From positions 1 to 12,034 of the forward strand of contig NZ_CABFMN010000006.1 in assembly GCF_901875635.1 (NCBI RefSeq): a DNA stretch of 12,034 nucleotides, written 5' to 3'. Under the pieces are notes generated by a model. It was not told where the DNA came from. It saw only the letters and a list, made by a program, of their open reading frames with translations, and ran no database searches. The translations under genes and the position numbers were made by a program. The stretch is from Xylophilus ampelinus. Lineage in GTDB: Bacteria; Pseudomonadota; Gammaproteobacteria; Burkholderiales; Burkholderiaceae_C. Of this stretch, positions 1 through 7,816 are shown one piece after another (position 1 is the stretch's first letter; each line of letters begins with the position of its first letter).

Positions 1-76
1 AGTAGGTTGAACACCTGGCTCAATTTTGGGTCGGCACAACCCTCATAAGTGGCTCAGTTTTCGGTCGGCGCCAACA
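1..76. mobile_element. Terminal end of an IS21-family insertion sequence
   Basis: Two imperfect tandem copies of a ~27-base unit lie at 16-42 and 50-76, 34 bases apart. Both begin TGGCTCA, continue with a T-run and then GGTCGGC. Repeated subterminal blocks of this type are typical of IS21-family ends, and the outermost bases ...CCAACA give the 5'-TGT terminus expected for that family when read on the other strand. The last element base is probably 76, because codons homologous to the oxidoreductase start at 77. No istA or istB coding sequence falls inside the window, so the family call rests on the terminal repeats alone. Confidence 0.6.
16..76. repeat. Tandem subterminal repeats of the IS21-type end
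   Basis: Copy 1 (16-42) and copy 2 (50-76) share TGGCTCA, a TTTT run and GGTCGGC with a handful of mismatches. They probably serve as multiple transposase binding sites at the element end, as known for IS21 relatives. The copies are seen directly; the binding role is inferred. Confidence 0.65.
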
Positions 77-2137
77 GGCGAGGCGCCGTTCTCCAAGCGC
101 CGGCACATGTTTCAGAACATCGGCGACGGGACGTACTTCCACTCGGGTCTACTCGCCATTCGAGCCGCAGTCGCCGCGAAGACGAACATCACTTACAAAA
201 TTCTCTTCAACGACGCAGTAGCAATGACGGGTGGGCAGCATCACGATGGCCCGCTGGATGTCCCCACAATCGCGCAACAAGTTCACGCCGAGGGTGTGAA
301 GCGCATCGTGGTCGTCAGCGACGAGCCCGAGAAGTACCCGGCTGACATCAGGTGGCCCCCAGGTTTGACCGTTCACCATAGGGATGACATCAACATCATC
401 CAAGAAGAGTTGCGGGAAATTGAGGGGACCACTGCACTCATCTATGACCAGACTTGCGCTGCAGAGAAGCGCCGGCGGCGCAAGCGCGGGAAGTTCCCGG
501 ACCCAGCCAAGCGCCTGCTTATAAACGACTTGGTCTGTGAGGGATGCGGCGACTGCGGCGTGAAGTCCAACTGCGTTTCGGTGCAGCCGCTCGAGACGGA
601 GCTTGGTCGCAAGCGCACCATCGACCAGTCCTCCTGCAATAAGGACTACTCGTGCGTAAAAGGCTTCTGCCCAAGCTTCGTCACGGTGCTTGGCGGGTCA
701 CTTCGCAAGCCAGAACGAATCGCCGACTCTGGCGGCCTGTTCGTCGCTCTTCCCGAACCTCAACTGCCATCACTTGAGAGCGGCGTATACAGCATCCTGG
801 TCACGGGCATGGGCGGCACTGGCGTGGTGACCATCGGTGCGATTTTGGGGATGGCCGCGCACCTTCAGGGATTGGGCTGTGGCATTCTGGACATGGCTGG
901 TCTTGCGCAGAAGGGCGGCTCGGTATGGAGCCACCTGCGGTTGGGCAAGTCACCCGAGTCCATCAAGACCATCCGCATCGCAGCCGGAGGTGCGAACTTG
1001 GTTCTTGGGTGCGACATGATTGTGGCCGGCAACTCGAAAACGCTTGTCGCTACGCGTAAGGGACGCACACGCATGGTCGTCAACACCCAGGAGACGATGC
1101 CGGGCGAGTTCTCCCGTAAGGCCGACATGCAGTACCCGCGGGGAAGCCTTCAAGGAAACATCGTTGACGCGGTCGGCGCAGAGAGCGCAGATTTTGTGGA
1201 GGCTGGACGCATCGCAACGGCTTTGCTGGGTGACGGCATTGCGGCGAACATGTTCATGCTAGGGTTCGCGTACCAGCGCGGCCTGATTCCCGTAGCGGCC
1301 GATGCGATAGAGAAGGCCATCGAACTAAATGGTGCCCAGCAGCAAATGAACCGCGACGCATTCCTTTGGGGGCGTAGGACAGTCGCGGATGCCAAGGCTG
1401 TCGAGCGTGTCTTAGCCAACCTTCAAACCAACGACCACGCTGGCCTTTCGCCGGCAGTCATCGACGACCTGGACGAGGCAATCGAGTGGCGCAAGCGCTT
1501 CCTCACCGACTACCAGAACGCGGCCTACGCAGCACAGTACGCGGCCTACGTGGAGCAAGTTCGCGTCGTTGAACGCAGCAGCTTTCCAGGGCGCAACGTG
1601 CTCACGCGTGCCGTGGCAAAGTATTACTTTAAGCTGATGGCCATTAAGGATGAATACGAAGTAGCCCGCCTCTACACCGACACTGGCTTCCTGCGCAGTG
1701 TCGAGCGCAAGTTCGAAGGCGACTTCAAGCTGGTGTTCAACCTAGCCCCGCCAATCCTTTCGACGCGAGACCGAGCGACCGGTGAACCCAGGAAACGCGA
1801 GTTCGGCCAGTGGACTATTCCGGCCTTTCGCATTCTGGCGAAGCTTCGATTCCTCCGCGGCACAGCATTTGACGTTTTCGGCCGGACAGATGAGCGCCGG
1901 ATGGAACGGGCGCTGATTCAGGAATACAAATCGAACATCGACCAAGCGCTGGCGGTCATCGCCTCCACCAGAGACATCGGTCACTACGAGGCGGCAGTCA
2001 AGCTCGCGGAGTTGCCGGAGGGTATCCGCGGTTATGGCCATGTCCGAGCGCGCGGAATCGCTGCTGCACGTGAGCAAGAGAAGGTACTTATTGAGTCGCT
2101 TCACCGTCGCGTCATAGCGCTGAAAAAGGCAGCCTAG
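77..2137 (+). pseudogene. 5'-truncated indolepyruvate ferredoxin oxidoreductase (fused alpha/beta type)
   Basis: The full enzyme oxidatively decarboxylates indolepyruvate and other arylpyruvates to aryl-acetyl-CoA, passing electrons to ferredoxin. The reading frame is open from a TTG at 26 to TAG at 2135-2137 (703 codons). The first 17 codons are IS sequence, and homology begins at 77 with GEAPF. What remains is the end of the thiamine-diphosphate module (FQNIGDGTYFHSG and NDAVAMTGG at residues ~29-70), a cysteine-rich Fe-S segment (C171, C174, C177, C183, then C204, C210, C215), the gamma-type domain starting near residue 256 (VTGMGGTGVVT, then LAQKGGSVWSH), and the C-terminal domain typical of the fused proteobacterial form. 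Fused homologues are about 1,150-1,200 residues, so roughly 450 N-terminal residues are absent. No frameshift is seen downstream, which suggests a recent break. The missing 5' part may lie beyond the IS, outside the window. Confidence 0.85.
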
Positions 2138-2174
2138 GATGTTTCGACCTGGGCGAAACGAGCTCGAACATGGC

Positions 2175-2519
2175 TGAGCCGCCCCGGCTTTCGCGGAGGC
2201 CGATTGGCTTGAGCCAGGCCGGATTGGCCTGCCGGTCGACATTGCGATAGTAGTTGGCCTTGAATTCAGCTGGGGGCACGTAGCCGAGTGGGGCCATCAG
2301 CTGAAGGTTGTTGAAACACGACCACTCCAGAGTCGCCAGTTCGACAGCTTCCCGGGTCTTCCAGGGAGCCCGGCGCTGGATCAACTTGGCCTTGTACAAC
2401 CCGTTATCGTCTCTGCCAGAGCGTTGTCGTAGGGGTCACGCTTGATCCACACGGAGGATTCGATACCGGCCTCGGCCAACCGCTCGGTGTAGCGGATGCT
2501 GACGTATTGCGACCCACTG
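2175..2519 (-). mobile_element. IS3-family remnant with one terminal repeat
   Basis: The piece keeps an IS3-type terminal repeat beginning TGAGCCGCCCCGGCTTTC at 2175 and the 3' portion of orfB. The other end is cut off near 2519, in the middle of the catalytic domain, where homology stops abruptly. No second inverted repeat and no orfA are present. It sits between the truncated oxidoreductase and the efflux operon and may mark a deletion or recombination junction. Confidence 0.7.
2214..2519 (-). pseudogene. IS3-family transposase OrfB, C-terminal fragment, frameshifted
   Basis: Read on the minus strand, the fragment starts with GSQYVSIRYTERLAEAGIES, then YDNALAETI, which holds the last acidic residue of the DDE triad. 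A one-base deletion near 2402-2408 then shifts the frame. The next frame continues as GLYKAKLIQRRAPWKTREAV, then LATLEW and GYVPPAEFKANYY, all strongly conserved in IS3 OrfB integrase domains. The usual stop before the LKPxGLR segment appears to be a TGG codon at 2214-2216, so the frame runs on into flanking DNA. The N-terminal helper domain and the first two catalytic aspartates are missing. It cannot make an active transposase. Confidence 0.8.
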
Positions 2520-2744
2520 GTGCGCCTCAGAGGCCGGCGCGGTCGCTGCTGAAAACAGTCTATTTGAAATGCTGCGTCGCGGCGCTGTCTCGCTCTGACC
2601 CTGAACAGCGCGTATGCTACTGGTCTCAAAAGGAATTGTGGGTAAAGTTGGGACGTTCGTCGTCCAATCTTTTGGCAAGCGCCTCGCGCCGGGTGGGGCC
2701 GTACGTCAGGGTATCTTTCTGCCAGGGTTCTGACCAACGGCCGC
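2520..2744. other. Intergenic stretch upstream of the efflux operon
   Basis: No frame here gives a recognisable protein. A TATGCT at about 2611-2616 could be a -10 box, but no acceptable -35 stands 16-18 bases upstream. The operon promoter presumably lies here, but I cannot place it. The left edge is the broken end of the IS3 remnant. Confidence 0.4.
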
Positions 2745-3032
2745 GTGCCGAACTCACCGTTTTCTTTGTTGCTGCGTCCGTCTCTCCTCCCGTGCTTATT
2801 GCTGTGTGGCTGCTGTGGGCCCGGCGCACCTAGCCACGTGTTCTTCGGCGCCTACTTCCCGGGCTGGCTGATCTTCACGCTGCTGTGGGGCCTGCTGGCC
2901 GCCGGCGTGCGCGTCGCCATGGTGCTGGCCGGCGCAGGCGCGGCCTGGCCCTGGCCCCTCGCGCTGTGCCTGTCAGCGGGCTTCCTGCTCGCGCTGGGTC
3001 TCTGGCTGCTGACCACCGGAGGCTTGCCATGA
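2745..3032 (+). CDS. YtcA-like small membrane lipoprotein
   Basis: A 95-residue protein with a hydrophobic N-terminus ending in a lipobox-like LCGC (candidate lipidated Cys23). It is followed by GAYFPGWLIF and two hydrophobic helices at about 40-62 and 68-90. Enterobacterial YtcA, encoded next to mdtN, has the same layout: a short lipoprotein signal, then GAYYPGW, then two membrane segments. Its function in the pump is not established. The GTG at 2745 was chosen because it puts the lipobox at a normal distance; no strong ribosome binding site precedes it. The TGA overlaps the ATG of the next gene (ATGA at 3029-3032), so the two are translationally coupled. The DUF1656 small proteins found with other FUSC pumps are the alternative family. 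Confidence 0.7.
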   Translation: MPNSPFSLLLRPSLLPCLLLCGCCGPGAPSHVFFGAYFPGWLIFTLLWGLLAAGVRVAMVLAGAGAAWPWPLALCLSAGFLLALGLWLLTTGGLP

Positions 3033-4078
3033 AGGCCGCGGGCCACACGTCGACGCCGCGGTGGCGACGGGCCGTGGTGCTGGGCGTGGTCGTGCTCGCG
3101 CTGGGTGGCGGCGCCTGGGTGTTGCATCAGCGCGGCCAGACCGTCGCGTCCGATGACGCCACGCTCGACGCCGAGGTGGTGCACATCGCCTCCACGGTCG
3201 GCGGCCGCATCCTGCGCATCGGCGTGCAGGAGAACGGCACCGTGCGCGCCGGCGACGAGCTGTTCCAGATCGACCCCGAACCCCTGCAGCTCGCCGTGCG
3301 CCAGGCCGAGGCCGATTTGGCGCTGGCCCGCGCCAGCCTCGCGACCCAGCAACGCGGCGTGGGCACGCAGCGCTCCGCCGCCGTGCTGGCCGCCGAACAG
3401 ACCCGGCGCACCGAAACCAACCTCGCCCTCGCCCAGCGCACCGTCGAGCGGCTGCGCCCGCTGGCGGACAAGGGCTACGTGCCGCAACAGCAGCTCGACC
3501 AGGCGCTGACCGCCGAGCGCGATGCGCAGACCTCGGTGCGCCAGGCGCGCGAGCAGGAACGCGCTGCGCTGCAGGCCGTCGGCACCGACGACGGCGGCGC
3601 GGCCGGCGTGCAGGCGCGCGAGGCCGCCCTGGCGCTGGCGCGGCACGCACTGGCCAGCGCGACGGTGCGCGCGCCGCACGACGGCCGTGTGGCCGGGCTC
3701 ACGGTCTCCAGCGGCGAAGTCATCGCTCCGAACCAGACGCTGTTCACGCTGGTGCTCTCGCACGGCTGGTCGGCCGTCGCCAACCTGCGCGAATCGGACC
3801 TGTCGCGCATCGCCGTGGGCGACTGCGCGACGGTCTATTCGATGATCGACCGCCGGCGCCCGATCCGCGGCACGGTGCAGGGCATCGGGGCCGGCGTGCT
3901 GGACGCCGAGCGCATCAACCTGCCGCGCAACCTGCCCTTCGTGCAGAAGTCGATGAACTGGGTGCACGTGGCGCAGCGCTTCCCGGTGCGCGTGCAGCTG
4001 GAGGACGCCCCGCAGCCCCTGCTGCGGCTGGGCGCCAGCGCGGTGGTCGAGGTGCGCCATGGCGACGCCTGCCGCTGA
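3029..4078 (+). CDS. mdtN: MdtN-type membrane fusion protein of a tripartite efflux pump
   Basis: A 349-residue periplasmic adaptor that should link the inner-membrane FUSC protein to the outer-membrane channel. One membrane anchor lies at about 14-32 (AVVLGVVVLALGGGAW). The first half of the lipoyl-like domain follows (EVVHIASTVGGRILRIGVQE, 49-68; FQIDPEP, 79-85). A long alpha-hairpin spans ~88-210, the second lipoyl half carries ATVRAPHDGRVAGL (211-224), and a beta-barrel region (LRESDLSRIAVGD, 253-265) comes next. Near the C-terminus MNWVHVAQRFPVRV (309-322) closely resembles the INWVRVAQRFPVKI stretch of E. coli MdtN, which is about the same length (343). The ATG at 3029 has a GGAGG six bases upstream. 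The end overlaps the next gene by 20 bases. Specificity is unknown; aromatic acids, fusaric acid-like compounds or dyes are plausible from the family. Confidence 0.88.
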   Translation: MKAAGHTSTPRWRRAVVLGVVVLALGGGAWVLHQRGQTVASDDATLDAEVVHIASTVGGRILRIGVQENGTVRAGDELFQIDPEPLQLAVRQAEADLALARASLATQQRGVGTQRSAAVLAAEQTRRTETNLALAQRTVERLRPLADKGYVPQQQLDQALTAERDAQTSVRQAREQERAALQAVGTDDGGAAGVQAREAALALARHALASATVRAPHDGRVAGLTVSSGEVIAPNQTLFTLVLSHGWSAVANLRESDLSRIAVGDCATVYSMIDRRRPIRGTVQGIGAGVLDAERINLPRNLPFVQKSMNWVHVAQRFPVRVQLEDAPQPLLRLGASAVVEVRHGDACR

Positions 4079-6017
4079 GACCCTGCCGGCGCCCGCGTCG
4101 CGCGCCGAACTGCACAAGCTCGGCCAGTGGCTGCGCCCCGCGCCGGGCCGGCTCGAGTTCGCGCTGCGGCTGGCGGCGGTGTGCACGCTCGCCGCCGGCG
4201 TGTCGGAGTGGTTCCAGCTGCCCGAAGCCGCGCTGACCGCCTACGTCGGCTTCTTCCTGCTGCGCGCCGACCGTGCGACCAGCGTGGCGCTGAGCGTCGC
4301 GCTGCTGGTGCTGGTCACGGTGCTGATCGGCGTGGTGCTGCTGCTTTCGCAGGCCGTCATCGGCCGGCCCGCAGTGCTGCTGGCCGCGATGACGCTGATC
4401 GCCTTCGGCCTGTTCTTCCTCGCCTCGGCGACCAAGCTCGCACCGGTGGGCGGCATCCTGGCCATGATCCCGGCCTTCGCGCTTTCGCTGCTGGGCCCGC
4501 TGCCCTCGGGCGAACTGGCCACGCGCGCATTGCTCTACGTGTGGCTGGCGGTGGCGATACCGGCCGGCGTGTCGATCGCGCTCAACCTGCTGGTCGCGCC
4601 GGCGCCGCGCCGCCTCGCCGGGCGCGCGATGGCGCATCGCCTGCGGGCCGCCGCCGTGGTGCTGCGTGCGCCCGGCACCGACAGCCGCGCCGAGCTGCAG
4701 GCATTGCGGCACGAAGGCACGGCCGAAATCGCGGGTTGGCTGCGGCTGGCGGCGCTCGAGCACGGCAGCCCGCCGCGCGACCTGCTGGCGCTGCGATCGG
4801 CCTGCGACGCGACGGCCCGCGTGCTGCTCCTGGTCGAGGTGCTGGACGGTGCACTCGACGTGCCGGCCGCGCGCGCGAGCGTCGCCGAAACGCTCGAGGG
4901 CATGGCCGAGATCCTCGAGGCCGGCGGGTACCCGGTCGACGTCGATCTGCCGGTGATCGCATCGGGCCTGCCGGCGCCCGCCGGCCAGGCGGTGGCGGCG
5001 CTGCGCAGCACGCTGGCGCACTTCGCCGATGCCGTGCCGGCGCCGCCGGACCCGGACCCGAGCGCCGGCTTCTTTGCCACCGATGCCTTCGGCAGCCCGC
5101 GGCATGTGCGCTTCGCGCTCAAGGCCACCGGTGCCGCGATGGCCTGCTACCTGCTCTACACGGCGCTGGACTGGCCGGGCATCCACACGGCCTTCATCAC
5201 CTGCTTCATCGTCGCGCTGGGCACCACCGGCGAGACGGTGGAAAAGCTCAGCCTGCGTATCGCCGGCTGCCTGGTGGGCGCGGCGGCCGGCGTGGCCACG
5301 CTGCTGTGGGTGCTGCCCGGCGTCGACGGGCTGGGTGGGCTGCTCGCGCTGCTCTTCGTCGTGACCCTGGGCGCCACCTGGGTCGCGGCCGGCAGCCCGC
5401 GCATCGCCTACGCGGGCTTCCAGATCGCCTTCGCCTTCTACCTGTGCGTGCTGCAGGGCAGCGGGCCGTCCTTCGACCTCGTCGTCGCGCGCGACCGCGT
5501 GATCGGCATCCTGCTGGGCAACGCCGTGGTGTACCTGGTCTTCACGCGCCTGTGGCCGGTGAGCGTGGCCTCGCGCATCGACACCGCGCTGGCGGCGCTG
5601 GTGCACCGGCTGGCACGCGTGAGCGAGGCGCCCGATACGCGCCAGGCCGCCATCCAGGCCGCACGTGCCGACGCCGCCTGCGGCGCCATCGCGGGCGACC
5701 TCGCGCTGCTCGGCTACGAGCCGGCCGGCATCCACCCGGGCGGCCCGTGGACCGCGCAACGGGCGCGCACGCTGCACTGCGCGGGTGCGCTCATCGCGCC
5801 GCTGGCCCTGCAGACCGGCGAGCCGCGGCTGCCCGCATCGCTCGATGCGCTCGCCCACCGCATCGCTGCACCGGCCGATGCCGCGCCCGCCCCGGCGCCG
5901 CTCGCGGCGCTGCCGCCCTGGCTCGCGCCCCGGCTGCAGGCGCTGGCGGACTGCGTGCACGACCAGGCCGCGTCCCCGGCCGCACTTCCCGCCACCCCGT
6001 CCCATGCCACGCCCTGA
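4059..6017 (+). CDS. mdtO: MdtO-type inner-membrane efflux protein (FUSC/fusaric acid resistance family)
   Basis: A 652-residue polytopic inner-membrane protein of the fusaric acid resistance/aromatic acid exporter family; E. coli MdtO is 683 residues. It shows the family's two-halved layout: a first cluster of hydrophobic helices (~35-190), a soluble mainly helical stretch (~195-345), a second cluster (~349-497, starting HVRFALKATGAAMACYLLY and containing LDWPGIHTAFITCFIVALG), then a soluble C-terminal tail. The DW.GIHT motif and the DLVVARDRVIGILLGN segment match MdtO. The ATG at 4059 follows GAGGTG at SD distance and lies inside the end of the upstream gene. Very high G+C leaves long open frames on the opposite strand across this gene; these are shadows. 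It should be the transport component of the pump, driven by an ion gradient in current models, though that is not visible here. Confidence 0.87.
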   Translation: MATPAAETLPAPASRAELHKLGQWLRPAPGRLEFALRLAAVCTLAAGVSEWFQLPEAALTAYVGFFLLRADRATSVALSVALLVLVTVLIGVVLLLSQAVIGRPAVLLAAMTLIAFGLFFLASATKLAPVGGILAMIPAFALSLLGPLPSGELATRALLYVWLAVAIPAGVSIALNLLVAPAPRRLAGRAMAHRLRAAAVVLRAPGTDSRAELQALRHEGTAEIAGWLRLAALEHGSPPRDLLALRSACDATARVLLLVEVLDGALDVPAARASVAETLEGMAEILEAGGYPVDVDLPVIASGLPAPAGQAVAALRSTLAHFADAVPAPPDPDPSAGFFATDAFGSPRHVRFALKATGAAMACYLLYTALDWPGIHTAFITCFIVALGTTGETVEKLSLRIAGCLVGAAAGVATLLWVLPGVDGLGGLLALLFVVTLGATWVAAGSPRIAYAGFQIAFAFYLCVLQGSGPSFDLVVARDRVIGILLGNAVVYLVFTRLWPVSVASRIDTALAALVHRLARVSEAPDTRQAAIQAARADAACGAIAGDLALLGYEPAGIHPGGPWTAQRARTLHCAGALIAPLALQTGEPRLPASLDALAHRIAAPADAAPAPAPLAALPPWLAPRLQALADCVHDQAASPAALPATPSHATP

Positions 6018-7500
6018 CCGTGCCCCCCTCCGATGGGGCATCGCCATGCTCGCCCTGCTGGCGGGCTGTGCCGGCGTCGACCCGCAGCTCGCACCCGCGC
6101 GGCCCGATGCGCCCTGGCGCCCGCCGGCCGCGCCACCCACCGAGGGTTTCGTGCTGCCGCCGCAGCCTGCGCTGGCGGCGCTGCCCCCCACGGAGGACGT
6201 CGATGCCGCGCATGTCTACACGCTGCCCGAGCTCGTCGACCTGGCGCAGCGCCACCACCCGGCCACCCGCATCGCCTGGATCGAGGCGCTGAACGCCGCG
6301 CAGGCCGAAGGGGTGGCCCGCAACAGCTGGCTGCCCCACCTGTCGGCCAGCGTGCTCGCCGGCTACCAGCGCCGGCGCAGCGAGGGCGACGGCCGCCTGC
6401 TGGATGTGCAGAGCGATGGCAGCGGGCGTGCCGCCGTCGGCGTGCTGTCGCTGCAATGGCTGCTGTTCGATTTCGGCGAACGCACCGCCCTGGCCGATGG
6501 CGCACGCCAGGGCGCCCTGGCGGCGGGCATCGGCTTCACGGCCGTGCACCAGCAACTGATCGAATCGGTGTGCCTGGCCTACTACCGCCTCGGTGCGGCG
6601 CGCTCACGCATCGCGGTCGCGCAGCGCGCACTGGCCAACAGCCGTCAGGTGCTGGAGGCTGCGCGCGCACGCCATGCGCAGGGCGTGGGCACGGTGCTCG
6701 ACGTCGCCCAGGCGCGCCAGGGCGAAGCGCAGGCCGAGCTCGCCCGTGTGCAGGCGCACGCCCGCGAGCGCGATGCCTACCACGCGCTGGTGGCCGCGCT
6801 GGGAATCTCGCCCCTGTCGCCGCTGCAGGTGGCCGAGGCGCCCGCCCCGCGGCTGGACCGCAGCGCCGAGGCTCCGGTGGAGCGCATCGTGGCCGAGGCG
6901 CTGGCGCGGCGTCCCGACGTGCAGGCGGCCCACGCGGCGCTGCTGGCCAGCGAGGCCGCGTCGCGCGCGAGCGAAGCGGCCAGCAAGCCGAAGGTGTTCC
7001 TTGCCGCCTCGGCCTCGCGCAGCACGGGCGCCGCCAGCGTCTCGGCGCTGCCGGGCATCGGCCAGCAGGGGCCGACACTCAATCTCGCGGGCAGCGGCAG
7101 CGGGGCGGGCGTGTTCGTCGGCGTGACGGTGCCGATCTTCGATGGCGGGCTGCGCGCGTCGTCGCAGACGCAGGCCCGCCAGCGCGTGGACGCCGCCGCC
7201 GCGCGGCTCGAACGCACGCAGCAGCAGGCGGTGCAGCAGATCGTCGCGGCACAGGACGCGCTGCGCAGCGCGCTGGCCTCGGCCGAAGCCGCCGAGACGC
7301 TGCAATCCACGGCGGCGCTGATGCACGACGCGGCGCTCGATGCCTACCGCCACGGCGTCGGCACGGTCACGGCCGTCGCGCTGGCCGACACCCAACTGCT
7401 CGAAGCCGGCCAGGCCCTGGCCGACGCCCGCGCCGCGGCGCAGTCGGCGGCCGTCACGCTGGCCTTCGCCACCGGGGCGCTGGGCGCGGCGCCGCGCTGA
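6004..7500 (+). CDS. mdtP: MdtP-type outer-membrane efflux lipoprotein (OEP/TolC-like)
   Basis: A 498-residue outer-membrane channel (E. coli MdtP is 488). Residues 11-24 form a lipoprotein signal with lipobox LAGC and lipidated Cys22. The body has two outer-membrane efflux repeats. The first contains YTLPELVDLAQRHHPATRIAW and NSWLPHLSASVLAGYQ, the second contains ALARRPDVQAAHAALLASEA, VTVPIFDGGLRA and a final DAYRHGVGTVTAVALADTQ repeat. The GVGTVLDVAQARQGEAQAEL segment in the first half mirrors the latter. The frame is open further upstream, but the ATG at 6004 was chosen because it gives a proper lipoprotein signal and overlaps the mdtO end by 14 bases, as the other genes in this operon do. 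No clear terminator follows the stop. Confidence 0.87.
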   Translation: MPRPDRAPLRWGIAMLALLAGCAGVDPQLAPARPDAPWRPPAAPPTEGFVLPPQPALAALPPTEDVDAAHVYTLPELVDLAQRHHPATRIAWIEALNAAQAEGVARNSWLPHLSASVLAGYQRRRSEGDGRLLDVQSDGSGRAAVGVLSLQWLLFDFGERTALADGARQGALAAGIGFTAVHQQLIESVCLAYYRLGAARSRIAVAQRALANSRQVLEAARARHAQGVGTVLDVAQARQGEAQAELARVQAHARERDAYHALVAALGISPLSPLQVAEAPAPRLDRSAEAPVERIVAEALARRPDVQAAHAALLASEAASRASEAASKPKVFLAASASRSTGAASVSALPGIGQQGPTLNLAGSGSGAGVFVGVTVPIFDGGLRASSQTQARQRVDAAAARLERTQQQAVQQIVAAQDALRSALASAEAAETLQSTAALMHDAALDAYRHGVGTVTAVALADTQLLEAGQALADARAAAQSAAVTLAFATGALGAAPR

Positions 7501-7769
7501 AAAGGAGAGAGGTTCATCCAAGCCGTCGTTGGTGTCACACTGCGTAGTCGACCGCGCTCCCTTCCCTTGAGCAACAGCATCTATGCACCCAGACTGAGTG
7601 CAGTAAGCGACCAGCCACGGCATCTTGACTGACCGAGCCTTGCCGATGACCGCTGTCCGGCCCATTGCTGTCGCGGCGCCAGCGGCGACCAGCGGCATGA
7701 CACGACCCTGAACCGACATCCACGGCCCTGATTCCGGCGTCACGAAGCGGTCGGACCGGTACGCCGGCC
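7501..7769. other. Intergenic stretch between mdtP and the IS66 element, no recognised gene
   Basis: No recognisable product in any frame and no hairpin with a T-tract. Open frames exist on the minus strand, but the high G+C makes these unreliable. Before IS66 inserted, this sequence was continuous with 10186 onward, because identical target copies flank the element. Confidence 0.5.
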
Positions 7770-7777
7770 GCCCCGTG
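7770..7777. repeat. Left copy of the IS66 8-bp target site duplication
   Basis: GCCCCGTG immediately precedes the left IS66 terminus and recurs exactly at 10178-10185 after the right terminus. Eight bases is the standard duplication length for IS66. Confidence 0.9.
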
Positions 7778-7797
7778 GTAAGCGTCCGGCAAACCCA
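7778..7797. repeat. IS66 left inverted repeat
   Basis: Begins GTAAGCGTCCGG. Compared with the reverse complement of the right end it matches at 15 of the first 20 positions, including the first seven. Confidence 0.85.
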
Positions 7798-7816
7798 TGC
7801 CTACCGAGGCCGGTGA

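Noticed and set aside
2139..2171. Inverted repeat GTTTCG / CGAAAC after the oxidoreductase stop as an intrinsic terminator
   Set aside because: The stem is only six base pairs and no T-run follows; an overlapping alternative pairing is equally good.
2507..2833. Plus-strand open frame of 108 codons before the efflux operon
   Set aside because: No family resemblance; it spans the IS3 breakpoint and overlaps the YtcA-like gene in another frame.
2852..4186. Minus-strand open frame of 444 codons opposite mdtN
   Set aside because: Same G+C artefact; no recognisable domain, and the plus-strand gene is clear.
3915..6191. Very long minus-strand open frame (758 codons) opposite mdtO
   Set aside because: It is rich in Arg, Gly, Ala and Gln with low-complexity character and lies antisense to a well-supported FUSC-family gene. 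Extreme third-position G/C removes stop codons on the opposite strand.
4127..6292. Plus-strand frame of 721 codons overlapping mdtO out of frame
   Set aside because: Arg/Ala/Gly-rich out-of-frame shadow of mdtO and mdtP.
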